Assembly (NCBI RefSeq): GCF_042682525.1
Contig: NZ_JBHUHP010000015.1
Span: forward strand, 127,538-191,537
DNA from: Blastococcus_B deserti
Lineage (GTDB): Bacteria; Actinomycetota; Actinomycetes; Mycobacteriales; Geodermatophilaceae
Direction of reading: 5' to 3'
Length of the DNA: 64,000 nucleotides
Shown: piece by piece, positions 1-10,086 of the stretch
Numbering within the stretch: position 1 is the stretch's first letter
How the letters are laid out: each line of letters starts with the position of its first letter
Program-made: the position numbers and the translations under genes
Notes under the pieces: model-generated
Database searches by the model: none
The model's input: only the letters and a program-made list of their open reading frames with translations
What the model was told of the DNA's origin: nothing

Positions 1-1
1 C

Positions 2-412
2 GACCTGACGACCCTGGTGGAGCCCGACGGCGACGACCCGTTCGTGCTGCACCCCGGCGAGTTCGTGCTGGGCTCGACGCTCGAGGTGGTGACCATCCCC
101 GACGACCTGGCCGCGCGGCTGGAGGGCAAGTCCAGCCTGGGCCGGCTCGGCCTGCTCACCCACTCCACGGCCGGGTTCGTCGACCCCGGCTTCTCCGGGC
201 ACATCACCCTGGAGCTGTCCAACGTGGCGAACCTGCCGATCACCCTGTGGCCCGGGATGAAGATCGGCCAGCTGTGCCTGTTCCGCCTGACCAGCCCCTC
301 GGAGCACCCCTACGGCTCGGCGGTGTACGGCTCCCGCTACCAGGACCAGCGCGGTCCGACGCCGTCGCGGTCCTACCGGAACTTCAGTCGCGCCGAGACA
401 CGGCGTCCCTAG
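2..412 (+). CDS. dcd: dCTP deaminase (5' end outside the window)
   Basis: Deaminates dCTP; in actinobacteria the enzyme is usually bifunctional and also hydrolyses the product, giving dUMP for thymidylate synthesis in the cytosol. The reading frame is open from base 2, so the gene begins upstream and about 137 of the usual 190 residues are visible. The core GKSSLGRLGLLTHSTAGFVD and the HITLELSN segment with the family's catalytic glutamate are intact, and the C-terminal tail contains the YGSRYQDQRGPTPSR stretch that closes over the nucleotide. The mono- or bifunctional state cannot be settled here; bifunctional is assumed from actinobacterial relatives. The gene converges on the MFS gene that follows. 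Confidence 0.93.
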   Translation, partial: DLTTLVEPDGDDPFVLHPGEFVLGSTLEVVTIPDDLAARLEGKSSLGRLGLLTHSTAGFVDPGFSGHITLELSNVANLPITLWPGMKIGQLCLFRLTSPSEHPYGSAVYGSRYQDQRGPTPSRSYRNFSRAETRRP

Positions 413-420
413 CGCCCGGG

Positions 421-447
421 GGCGCCTCCCCTCCTGCGCGGGGCGCC
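421..447. terminator. Possible short GC hairpin between convergent genes
   Basis: Two GGCGCC arms separated by 15 bases sit in the 36-bp gap between the dcd stop and the MFS stop. There is no T tract, so termination is a guess from position and pairing only. Confidence 0.3.
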
Positions 448-448
448 G

Positions 449-1810
449 TCACCGGTGGCGCGGGGGCGCCGGGTCAGCGCTCCCGTCCCCCACGTGGGCG
501 CCGGCCGGCGCCTCGGCGCCCGCGGACTCGAGGACGTCGGTCGGTCGTGCCGCCGACGACCAGCCGGCGACGGAACGCTCCACCTCGTCGTCGACGAAGA
601 CCTGCCGGGTGGTCACCCACCCGGCGACGGAGAGCACCGCGACGCCCACCAGGACCAGCGCGAACATGCCGGTGTAGCTTCCGGTCGCGCCGCGCAGCAC
701 GCCCACGAGCAGGGGGCCGGCCCCGGCGATGACGTAGCCCCAGCTCTGGGTGACGGTGGAGAGCGCCGCGACGGTCTCCGGCGTCCGGGCCCGCAGGCCG
801 ATGAGGGTGAGCACCATCGAGAACGTGCCCATGCCCACCGCCACCAGGGTCATCCAGAGCCACGGCACGGTCGTCGGCGCCGTCCACAGCCCCACCCAGC
901 CCGCCACGTAGCTGGCCACGAACACCAGCAGCAGCGGGCGCTGCAGCCGCGGCCGGACGGTGAGCGACGGGATCACCGCGCTCAGCGGCAGCCCGACGAC
1001 GGAGTTGAGGCCGAGCAGCAGCCCTGCCGTGGCCGCCGTCAGCCCCGAGTCGCGCAGGTACTGGGCGGACCAGCCGATGACGACGTAGGCCTGCAGCGCC
1101 TGGACGCCGAAGAAGGCGGTGAGCGCCATCGCCGTCGGGCTGTGCACGAGGGCCCGCATCCGGACGGCGGTGTGGCCCTCGCGGGAGACGCCCGGGGCGG
1201 CGGGGACGGCGAACCACACCGCCGCCGCGGCCAGCGCGGGTGCCGCCCACACCACCAGGGCCCAGCGCCAGCCCTCGGCCCCGGCGGCGCCGGCGACCGG
1301 CTGCGCGGCGACGGCGGCCAGGGTGGCGCCCAGCCCCATGGCGGTGCTGTACGCGCCGACGAGCGGGCCGGTCCGCGCGGGGAAGTGCCGCTTCACCAGG
1401 CTCGGCAGCAGCACGTTGCCGAGGGCGCCGCCCACCATGGCCAGCGCCGTGCCGGTGAGGAAGAGCGGGAAGCCGCCGGCGAGGCTGCGCAGCGCGAGCC
1501 CACCCGTCATCGCGATCAGCGCGCCGGCGAGCACGTGGGAGTCGCGGTACCGGGCCGACAGCGCCGGGGCGGCGAAGCCGATGAGCGCGAAGGAGACCAC
1601 CGGCATGGTGGTGATGACGCCGGCCAGCCCGCTGGAGATGCCCAGGCCCTGCTCGATCTCCTCCAGCACGGGCCCGACGCTGGTGACCGCGGTCCGGAGG
1701 TTGAGCGCGGTGAGCACGATGGCGACGGCGATCAGCGCGAGACCGCGGCGGCGGTGGGTGCCGGTGCGGGCGGTGCGGGCGGTGCGGGTCACCCCGGCAT
1801 GGTCCTCCAT
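449..1810 (-). CDS. MFS transporter, CynX/NimT type
   Basis: Inner-membrane major facilitator protein of the cyanate/nitroimidazole (CynX/NimT) group, with about 12 hydrophobic segments in 453 residues. The first helix carries the characteristic LTALNLRTAVTSVGPVLEEI segment and the next has a YR-containing loop between helices 2 and 3. The N-terminus holds a short basic repeat (RTARTART) and the C-terminus a hydrophilic tail. The ATG is preceded by a GGAGGGA-like ribosome site. Substrate is unknown: members export or import small anions or drugs, and no neighbouring gene gives a clue. It is probably a single-gene unit. Confidence 0.85.
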   Translation of the reverse strand: MEDHAGVTRTARTARTGTHRRRGLALIAVAIVLTALNLRTAVTSVGPVLEEIEQGLGISSGLAGVITTMPVVSFALIGFAAPALSARYRDSHVLAGALIAMTGGLALRSLAGGFPLFLTGTALAMVGGALGNVLLPSLVKRHFPARTGPLVGAYSTAMGLGATLAAVAAQPVAGAAGAEGWRWALVVWAAPALAAAAVWFAVPAAPGVSREGHTAVRMRALVHSPTAMALTAFFGVQALQAYVVIGWSAQYLRDSGLTAATAGLLLGLNSVVGLPLSAVIPSLTVRPRLQRPLLLVFVASYVAGWVGLWTAPTTVPWLWMTLVAVGMGTFSMVLTLIGLRARTPETVAALSTVTQSWGYVIAGAGPLLVGVLRGATGSYTGMFALVLVGVAVLSVAGWVTTRQVFVDDEVERSVAGWSSAARPTDVLESAGAEAPAGAHVGDGSADPAPPRHR

Positions 1811-1945
1811 CGGGTGGCGCCGTCCCTCCGCCGGGTCGTGAGCCGGGGCAACGACCCGGCGACGTCCGGGAACCGCGACGGCGCGCGCCCCGGAGGGAAC
1901 GCGCGCCGTCGTGGTGGTCGGGCCCGCTGCCGGGTCCGGGTCCGG

Positions 1946-4246
1946 CTACTGCCGGCCGTGCTCGGTGTTCGCCGAGTCGAGCCCGGCCACGTCGTCGGCC
2001 TTGGTGCCGACGTCGGCGCCGGACTCCGCCCCCGGAGCCGCCACGCCGACGGGGGTCAGCGAGCGCAGGAGGATCTGGCTGACGTCGAGGACCTCGACGT
2101 GCTCGCCGGCCTCGCCGTTCTGCTTCTTGCTGGTCAGCGCGTCGCTGAGCATCGTGATGCAGAACGGGCACGCGGTGGAGATGACGTCGGGGTCGAGGTC
2201 GAGGGCCTCCTCCGTGCGCTCCATGTTGATGCGCTTGCCGATCTTCTCCTCCATCCACATGCGGGCACCGCCGGCGCCGCAGCAGAAGCCTCGGTCCTTG
2301 CACCGGTGCATCTCCTGGGTGGACAGGCCCTCCACCGAGCCGAGGATCTCCCGCGGCGGGGTGTAGACCTTGTTGTGCCGGCCCAGGAAGCACGGGTCGT
2401 GGTAGGTGACCTTGCGGTCGATCGGCGTGACCGGGGTGAGCCGGCCCTCCTCGACCAGCTGGTTGAGCAGCTGCGTGTGGTGCACGACCTCGTACTCGCC
2501 GCCGAGCTGCGGGTACTCCCGACCCAGCGAGTTGAAGCAGTGCGGGCAGGTGGTGACGATCTTGCGCGTGCCGGGCACCCGGCCCTCGAAGACGCCGTTG
2601 AGCGTCTCGACGTTCTCCTGGGCCAGCATCTGGAAGACGAACTCGTTGCCCAGCCGGCGGGCGGGGTCACCGGAGCAGGTCTCGCCGTTGCCCAGGACGG
2701 CGAACTCGACGTCGGCCATGTGCAGGAGCTCGGCGACGGCCTTGGTGACCTTCTTGGCGCGGTCGTCGATCGCGCCGGCGCAGCCGACCCAGAACAGGTA
2801 CTCGACCTCGTAGGGCAGCGGGCCGTCGGCTCGCCGCACCTCGAAGTCCAGCTCCTTCATCCAGTCCTCGCGCACGTTGCCGCCCATGCCCCACGGGTTG
2901 CCGCGGTTCTCGAGGTTGCGCAGCATCACGCCGGCCTCGGACGGGAAGTTGGACTCGATCAGCACCTGGTATCGGCGCATGTCCATGATGTGGTCGACGT
3001 GCTCGATGTCGACCGGGCACTGTTCCACGCAGGCGCCGCAGCTGGTGCAGCTCCACAGCACGTCGGGGTCGATGACCCCGCCCTCCTCGAGGGTGCCGAC
3101 CAGGGGGCGGTGCGCCTGGGCGTCGTTGGTCCCCTCGATGCGGGCGTAGCCGGAGGCCCAGACCTGCTCGTCGCTGGGCTTGAGGACGTCGTAGTCGGGC
3201 GCGGTGTCGGACGCCGTCTGCTCACCGAGCAGGTACGGGGCCTTGGCGAACATGTGGTCGCGCAGATCGAGGATGACCATCTTCGGCGACAGCGGCTTGC
3301 CGGTGTTCCACGCCGGGCACTGGCTCTGGCACCGTCCGCACTCGGTGCAGGTGACGAAGTCCAGCATCCCCTTCCAGGTGAAGTCCTCGATCTTCCCGCG
3401 ACCGAAGACGTCGTCCTCGCCCGGATCCTCGAAGTCGATGGGCTTGCCGCCGCTGGTCATCGGCAGGAGCGGGCCGAGGGCCGGGGCTCCGCTGGTGCCC
3501 TCGCGCTTGAAGTAGATGTTGAAGAAGGCGCTGAACCGGTGCCACGCCACGCCCATGTTCAGGATGCGGCTGAGGACGATGACCCAGGCCAGGGACACCA
3601 CGATCTTGACGAACGCGATGATGGAGACCAGGTCGGGGTTGTCCGGGAAGACGGTGGCCAGCGCGGACGACACCGGGTGCGACCAGGTGGGCGCGGAGTC
3701 CAGGCCCGACGCGATCTTGGCCGCGCGGATGCCCAGGATGCAGAGGCCCACGACGAGGACGACGGCCTCGACGAAGTAGGCGCGGCCGAAGTTGGAGCCG
3801 GCGAAGCGGCTCGTGCGGCCCTGCCGGCGGGGGTGGTCCCGCTGGCGCCGGGCGATCAGGTACACGATCCCGAGCACGGTGCCGGTGCCGATGACGTCGA
3901 CGAACAGGTTCCAGACGCTCCACGCGCCGATCAGGGGCAGGTGGAAGGCGGGGTCGAAGACCTCGAAGAACGCCTCGACCAGGGTGAGGAAGAGGCCGTA
4001 GAAGCCGACGAACACGAACCAGTGGGCGGCGCCGATGGCCGACCACTTGAGCATGCGGGTGTGGGCCAGCGACTCGACCAGCATGGTCTTGAGCCGGGGC
4101 CCCACCGGGCCGAACCGGGTGCTGTCGGGTTGGCCGGTGCGGATGATCCGCACCATGGCCCGGACCGCCCGGTAGGCGAAGACCACCGCGACGATCAGGA
4201 ACAGGACGCTGATCGTGCCCAGGACGATCTGCAACGGGCCCGTCAT
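1946..4246 (-). CDS. Membrane-bound (Fe-S) oxidoreductase with CCG domains
   Basis: Probable electron-transfer protein of 766 residues, like the mycobacterial iron-sulfur reductase family related to heterodisulfide reductase. About five membrane helices lie in residues 5-230. Two 4Fe-4S motifs follow (CTECGRCQSQCP from residue 300, CTSCGACVEQCP from residue 400), then two cysteine-rich CCG domains, the second containing HDPCFLG and FCCGAGG near residue 655. The chosen ATG has GGAGGAAG just upstream; the frame is open for 51 more codons, but that extension has no family similarity. The physiological partner is unknown, perhaps a quinone or an acyl-CoA/fatty-acid oxidation system. It stands alone on this strand. 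Confidence 0.88.
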   Translation of the reverse strand: MTGPLQIVLGTISVLFLIVAVVFAYRAVRAMVRIIRTGQPDSTRFGPVGPRLKTMLVESLAHTRMLKWSAIGAAHWFVFVGFYGLFLTLVEAFFEVFDPAFHLPLIGAWSVWNLFVDVIGTGTVLGIVYLIARRQRDHPRRQGRTSRFAGSNFGRAYFVEAVVLVVGLCILGIRAAKIASGLDSAPTWSHPVSSALATVFPDNPDLVSIIAFVKIVVSLAWVIVLSRILNMGVAWHRFSAFFNIYFKREGTSGAPALGPLLPMTSGGKPIDFEDPGEDDVFGRGKIEDFTWKGMLDFVTCTECGRCQSQCPAWNTGKPLSPKMVILDLRDHMFAKAPYLLGEQTASDTAPDYDVLKPSDEQVWASGYARIEGTNDAQAHRPLVGTLEEGGVIDPDVLWSCTSCGACVEQCPVDIEHVDHIMDMRRYQVLIESNFPSEAGVMLRNLENRGNPWGMGGNVREDWMKELDFEVRRADGPLPYEVEYLFWVGCAGAIDDRAKKVTKAVAELLHMADVEFAVLGNGETCSGDPARRLGNEFVFQMLAQENVETLNGVFEGRVPGTRKIVTTCPHCFNSLGREYPQLGGEYEVVHHTQLLNQLVEEGRLTPVTPIDRKVTYHDPCFLGRHNKVYTPPREILGSVEGLSTQEMHRCKDRGFCCGAGGARMWMEEKIGKRINMERTEEALDLDPDVISTACPFCITMLSDALTSKKQNGEAGEHVEVLDVSQILLRSLTPVGVAAPGAESGADVGTKADDVAGLDSANTEHGRQ

Positions 4247-4651
4247 TCTCTTCCTCCCGCATACGCCGAACGGCGTCGGCCGACTCCCGTCCGCCAGGCG
4301 GCGGCAGGGGCACCTGGTGCTGCGCGAGCCGTCGACCGCACCGGCCGGGACCGGGGCGCGGATCGCAGTGCGGACACTGCTGTCCGCACTGCTCCGCACG
4401 ATAGCTGGCGCGCTGCAAGGCTACTCGCGGGTAACCATGGGCGCCGCGCCACGTGACGGCCGGTCCGGACCGGGCGTCCTGCCCATCCACCGGCGGGGCA
4501 CGTGCTCCCGCCGCCGCTCCCTCGGGACCGCTCCCGTCCCACGCCCGGGAACGCGTGCGGCGACACGCCGGTCCTCGGCCTCCCGTACTACTGCGCACTG
4601 TGCACTACCGTCCGGTCCGCCACAGAGCGGGCAGAAGGGGAGGGGGCGGCC
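4247..4651. promoter_or_regulatory. 405-bp divergent intergenic region (Fe-S gene / padR)
   Basis: No coding gene is supported here; the open frames on both strands have no recognisable similarity. It must hold the divergent promoters of the Fe-S oxidoreductase and the padR-HAAS pair. At 4592-4604 there is an imperfect palindrome, TGCGCACTGTGCA, flanked by two CTAC motifs. It lies 48 bp before the padR start and could be a PadR operator, but this rests on symmetry and position alone. Confidence 0.35.
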
Positions 4652-4984
4652 GTGGACGCCAGTCAGCTGCTCAAGGGGGTGCTCGACGTCGCCGTGCTGG
4701 CCGTCGTCCGGGATGCCGACGGATACGGCTACGACGTCGTCCGGCGGCTGCGGGGGGCCGGGCTCGAGGACGTCGGGGACGCCTCGGTCTACGGCACGCT
4801 GCGGCGGCTCTACCAGGCCGGCGCGCTCACGTCCTACGTCGTCCCGAGCGACGAGGGCCCGCACCGCAAGTACTACGCGATCAACGACAGGGGGCGTTCG
4901 GTGCTGGAGGACTCGACCAAGACGTGGAGGACGTTCGCCGACACCGTCGACGGCCTCCTTGCCGGATCGGCGGCGGCGGCGTGA
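4652..4984 (+). CDS. PadR family transcriptional regulator
   Basis: Small winged-helix repressor of 110 residues. The PadR core (LLKGVLDVAVLAVV, DGYGYDVVRRL, DASVYGTLRRLYQAGAL, RKYYAIND) is complete. The GTG start was chosen because it follows a GGGGAGGGGGCGG ribosome site and gives the normal family length; upstream in-frame codons have no PadR similarity. Its stop overlaps the start of the next gene (GTGA). PadR genes followed directly by a HAAS-domain membrane protein gene are a common actinobacterial and firmicute pairing, so it probably represses this two-gene operon. The ligand is unknown. Confidence 0.9.
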   Translation: MDASQLLKGVLDVAVLAVVRDADGYGYDVVRRLRGAGLEDVGDASVYGTLRRLYQAGALTSYVVPSDEGPHRKYYAINDRGRSVLEDSTKTWRTFADTVDGLLAGSAAAA

Positions 4985-5979
4985 GCGCGCCGACGACCAC
5001 CTCCTCCGCGCGGCAGGCGCAGGACTACCTCGCCGCCGTGGAGCACGAACTGGCCGACCTGCCGGTGGACGACCGCAGTGCGCTGCTCGAGGACCTCTCG
5101 CTCCACCTGGACGCCCTGGCGGCCGAGGAGGACGACCGGCCGATCACCGTGCGCCTGGGATCCCCTGCCGCCTACGCTGCCGACCTGCGCGCGGCGGCCG
5201 GTCTGCCTGCGCGGCCGGCGTCGGCTCCGGCCGCGGGCGTCCTGGACCGCGTCCGCACCGGTGCGGCCTTCCGGCGCGCGCTCGCCGTGCTGCGCGGGAC
5301 GGGGCACCTGGTGCGCGACCTGCGACCGGCGTGGTGGGTGGTCCGGGGCTACCTCGTCGTCCTCGTGCCGTGCCTCGTCGAGGGCGACGGTGTGCGCGAC
5401 TTCCCGGTGCCGGCCCCGCTGGGCAATCCGGTGCTCGGGGCGTTGCTGGTGGTCGCCGCCGTCGCCGGATCGGTCGCGCTGGGCCGGCGGGCGTTCCCCC
5501 GGCCGGTGGGTGTGCTCGTCGCCGCGCTGGGGGCGGTGCTGGTCGTGGCGGCGGCCGCCGCGGCCGACCGTGCCTGGGACCGCGTCGCCGTGACGTCCGC
5601 CTATGCCGCCCTCCCGGTCCCCGACGTGCCGACCGAGAGCTATCCGCTCTACTCGCGGTACGGCCCGGTGACCGACGTGTTCCCCTACGCCCCCGACGGC
5701 ACCCCGCTGGAGGGCGTGCTGCTCTACGACCAGGACGGCCGCCCGCTCAAGGTCGGCTTCCAGGAGTGGTGGCCCGACGGGTGCCTCCGGACGCTCGATC
5801 AGCCGCTCGCGGCCGACGGCGTCCCCGTGCCGAACTCCTATCCCCAGTCGTACGAGGTGGGCGCGCCGGGTGTCGACGCCTTCGGCAACCAGGTGGCGGC
5901 CGGCGTCTGCACCGAGGACCTGCCTCGGCCCGAGGTGCCGCTGCCGACCTTCACCACCGCGGAGCCCGGCACCGACTGA
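4981..5979 (+). CDS. HAAS-domain membrane protein
   Basis: Membrane protein of 332 residues, translationally coupled to padR. Residues 10-80 form the HAAS (DUF1700-like) helical domain: ARQAQDYLAAVEHELADLP, the acidic LEDLSLHLDALAAEEDD, and GSPAAYAADLRAAAGL. Three or four hydrophobic helices follow (about 120-205), then a hydrophilic C-terminal domain with many Tyr and Pro that is probably extracytoplasmic. HAAS domains are thought to connect to PadR-controlled membrane or signalling outputs; the molecular activity here is not known. A 40-bp palindrome just downstream is a likely terminator. Confidence 0.78.
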   Translation: MSAPTTTSSARQAQDYLAAVEHELADLPVDDRSALLEDLSLHLDALAAEEDDRPITVRLGSPAAYAADLRAAAGLPARPASAPAAGVLDRVRTGAAFRRALAVLRGTGHLVRDLRPAWWVVRGYLVVLVPCLVEGDGVRDFPVPAPLGNPVLGALLVVAAVAGSVALGRRAFPRPVGVLVAALGAVLVVAAAAAADRAWDRVAVTSAYAALPVPDVPTESYPLYSRYGPVTDVFPYAPDGTPLEGVLLYDQDGRPLKVGFQEWWPDGCLRTLDQPLAADGVPVPNSYPQSYEVGAPGVDAFGNQVAAGVCTEDLPRPEVPLPTFTTAEPGTD

Positions 5980-6018
5980 CGGCGGCCGCTCCGGCCCCCG
6001 GCGACGGACCGCGCCGCC

Positions 6019-6058
6019 GGGCCGCCGTCCTCACGCTGCAGCGTGCGGACGGCGGCCC
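6019..6058. terminator. 40-bp near-perfect palindrome between convergent genes
   Basis: Perfect 12-base arms (GGGCCGCCGTCC at 6019-6030 and its complement at 6047-6058) enclose a perfect inner palindrome CACGCTGCAGCGTG. It lies between the HAAS gene and the oppositely transcribed DUF559-like gene, so it can serve both as terminator. A degraded copy of the same sequence occurs at 7169-7208, on the other side of the DUF559-like gene. Confidence 0.65.
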
Positions 6059-6078
6059 GGAGGTGGGGGGCGGGGCGG

Positions 6079-7074
6079 TCACCCGGCGCGCCGGACGCCG
6101 CGGGCGCGGGGCGTGGCCGAGAAGCGCCGCAGTGGCGGCCCCGGTGTCGCCAGGAGACGGCGGAGCCGCTCCTCGGTGGCCGGCCAGCCGTTCCCGAGGT
6201 CCGCGTCGGCGACGAGGACGACGCGGATGTCCAGGGCCCGCAACCCGTCCTCGCGACGCTTCTCCTCCCACAGCACGCGTTCGGCCGGGCGCTCCCGCCA
6301 CGGGTGGGTGTACTTGATCCGCCCGTCGAACTCCACGGCGACCGCCGCTGCCTCGAACCAGGCGTCCACGACTCCGACCAGGCGGCCCCCGGCGCGGATC
6401 TCGGTCTGCAGTTCGGGGGCGGGCAGTCCTGCGCCCAGCATCCGGAGGCGCCCGCGGGTCTCGAGGGGTGATTCGGCGCGACCGTCNNNNNNNNNNNNNN
6501 NNNNNNNNNNNNNNNNNNNNNNNCCAGTGGTGGACCGCCGCAGCCGAGCGGCGCAGGTCGTCGATCGTCGTCCGCCCGGCCAGCAACGCTCCGTCCATGG
6601 CGACCACGGCGTCCGCCAGGGGCCACTCCCGGGCGCAGTCCACGAGGGTCCTCGGGGCAGAGGTCAGGCGGAGCGGCCCCGCCCGCCACCGTTCCCCCGG
6701 CGTCAGGGGTGCGCACGTCATGCGCCAGTCCTGCCCGCGCCGCCACCGGTCCGGGTCGTGAGCCGGATGGTGGGATCCATCCCACGGGGCAGCGGCACGT
6801 CCCAGAGGTGGGCGGCCGATCCGTGGCTGATCGCCGCGGTCTGCCGGTCGAGGCTCATCAGGACGGCGAGGCACTCCATGTCGAAGCGGTGAGCGCGCTC
6901 GTCGCCGGCGGCCAGGTCCTCCGCGGTCACGAGGATGCCGCGCCGCAGCCGGATCGACCGGCCCGTGCGGCAGGGTCTCCGGATCTCACCGTGCCCGTAC
7001 CCCGCGAGCTCCGCCTCCGCGGTGGTGAACAGTCCGAACCGCTTCTCGGCGCGGGATCGCAGAGCAGGGTGCAC
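6079..7074 (-). pseudogene. AbiEi-like / DUF559 nuclease-fold protein, frameshifted and gapped
   Basis: About 330 residues in three reading-frame pieces. Residues 1-105 carry an AbiEi-antitoxin-like winged-helix region (RFGLFTTAEAELAG, LRRGILVT, AISHGSAAHLWDVPLPRG). The middle has APRTLVDCAREWPLADAVVAMD. The C-terminal third is a PD-(D/E)XK, Vsr/DUF559-like domain (VVDAWFE, VAVEFDGRIKY, WEEKRRED). One base is missing near 6757: restoring a G gives the expected LTDPDRWRRG. The run of 37 N interrupts the middle, and homologues remembered for this family predict about 39 bases there. The GTG start is uncertain. It may be a sequencing error or a genuine broken gene. Such genes are multicopy and poorly characterised in this bacterial group, so toxin-antitoxin function is not shown. 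Confidence 0.7.
6487..6523. other. Assembly gap (37 N) inside the DUF559-like gene
   Basis: Unknown bases. The reading frames on either side (HHW before, DGRAESPLETRG after, on the minus strand) require a true length divisible by three, so 37 is not the real size; 39 is most likely. Confidence 0.95.
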
Positions 7075-7168
7075 GCGTCGATGGTGCGGGCTCGGGAGCT
7101 GGCGCGGGGGCGGTGCCCACGGGCTGTGGACGGTGCGCTCGGGTGTGGAGCGCGGACCTCGCGTCGAT

Positions 7169-7208
7169 GCCGCCGCCCTGATGCTGCGGCGCGAGGACGG
7201 CGGCCCGG
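7169..7208 (-). repeat. Degraded second copy of the 6019-6058 palindrome
   Basis: The segment shares the CCGCCG..CCT..GCTGC..GCG..GGACGGCGGCCCGG framework with the palindrome at 6019-6058, with several substitutions. The two copies bracket the DUF559-like gene. This could be a dispersed repeat family or a remnant of a mobile cassette. Confidence 0.5.
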
Positions 7209-7302
7209 GGGTGAGGTCGGCCGCAGCGGTGGGCCGAAGAAGCAGAAACATGGCGGTCCCCGGAACATGCCCGGGATCCCTGCCGTTAGGGTGGGCAGGA
7301 AA

Positions 7303-7323
7303 GTTGAGTGGACCACGCGCAAG
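7303..7323. promoter_or_regulatory. HAIR operator for HspR upstream of dnaK
   Basis: GTTGAGT-N7-GCGCAAG matches the HAIR consensus CTTGAGT-N7-ACTCAAG at 11 of 14 positions. It lies 86 bp before the dnaK start, in a 334-bp gap that holds no gene, and should be bound by HspR encoded at the end of the same operon. The better match at 36162-36182 in front of clpB supports the assignment. Confidence 0.75.
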
Positions 7324-7408
7324 TAGCGTCGAGGGGCCTCGACTACCGGGACAAGCGAAACACACCAAGAGCACGACCAGACCAGCACACGGAAGAGAGG
7401 CCATCCCC

Positions 7409-9274
<1,866 letters not shown>

Positions 9275-9305
9275 GCGCCAAGACCGACGCTTGTGGAGGT
9301 CGGCA

Positions 9306-10052
9306 GTGACAGACCGGAACGACGAGGCGCCGCGGGTCGTCATCCGCGACAAGCGGCGCATCGATCCGACCAGCGGCACGGTGCGGGTGCCGGCCGGCGA
9401 GCAGCCGGCCGGCACCACCCCTACCCCCGACGGCACGGTCCGAGAGGAACAGATGAGCGAGCACGAGACGACGGTCGCGGCCGAACCGGCGCCCACCCAG
9501 GCGCCACCGCCACCCCCGACGCCCTCCGATGCCGGTGAGCTGGAGAAGCAGCTGGCCGAGCGGACCGAGGACCTCCAGCGGGTGACCGCGGAGTACGCCA
9601 ACTACCGCCGGCGGGTCGACCGCGACCGGTCGCTGGTCGTCGACCAGGCGGCCGAGCGGTTCGCGCTCCAGCTGTTCCCGATCGTCGACGACATCGAGCG
9701 GGCCCGTGACCACGGGGACCTGACCGGTGCCTTCAAGGTGGTCGCCGACCGCATCCTCGGGCTGCTGGACGGCCTGGGCGTGGAGGCGTTCGGGAAGGCG
9801 GGCGATCCGTTCGACCCTTCGCTGCACGAGGCGGTCATCCACGACACCTCGTCCGAGGTGAGCGTCCCGACGGCGACCACCGTCCTGCGCCAGGGGTTCC
9901 GGCGCGGCGACCGGGTCCTCCGCACGGCCATGGTGGCGGTCACCGACCCGGAGTTGCCCGCGGCCGACGCTCCGGCAGCCGAGACCGACGCCCCGGCCCC
10001 GGCGGCCGACGCGCAGGCACCCGCGGCGGACGACCAGCCGGCCGCCGGCTGA
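9306..10052 (+). CDS. grpE: Nucleotide exchange factor GrpE
   Basis: Exchange factor that releases ADP from DnaK. The protein has 248 residues. A long low-complexity N-terminus contains VVIRDKRRIDPTSGTVR and Pro-rich TPPPPPTPS-like sequence. The GrpE core follows: the coiled coil ELEKQLAERTEDLQRVTAEYANYRRRVDRDR, then the beta domain with EAFGKAGDPFDPSLHEAV and VLRQGFRRGDRVLRTAMV. An Ala/Pro/Asp-rich tail ends the protein. The GTG start follows a GGAGG site. It lies 31 bp after dnaK in the same operon. A later ATG at 9453 would leave only the core, but the GTG has the better ribosome site. Confidence 0.95.
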   Translation: MTDRNDEAPRVVIRDKRRIDPTSGTVRVPAGEQPAGTTPTPDGTVREEQMSEHETTVAAEPAPTQAPPPPPTPSDAGELEKQLAERTEDLQRVTAEYANYRRRVDRDRSLVVDQAAERFALQLFPIVDDIERARDHGDLTGAFKVVADRILGLLDGLGVEAFGKAGDPFDPSLHEAVIHDTSSEVSVPTATTVLRQGFRRGDRVLRTAMVAVTDPELPAADAPAAETDAPAPAADAQAPAADDQPAAG

Positions 10053-10086
10053 CCGCCGCCCGACAGGCACGGAGAGGGGGCGTCCG

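Noticed and set aside
455..4456. 1333-codon open frame on the plus strand
   Set aside because: It is antisense to the MFS and Fe-S genes, is full of His/Arg/Asp from reversed codons and has no family similarity; long shadow frames are normal at this GC content.
6487..6523. N runs as a biological feature
   Set aside because: Frame analysis at all three gaps fits ordinary missing coding bases with mis-estimated length.
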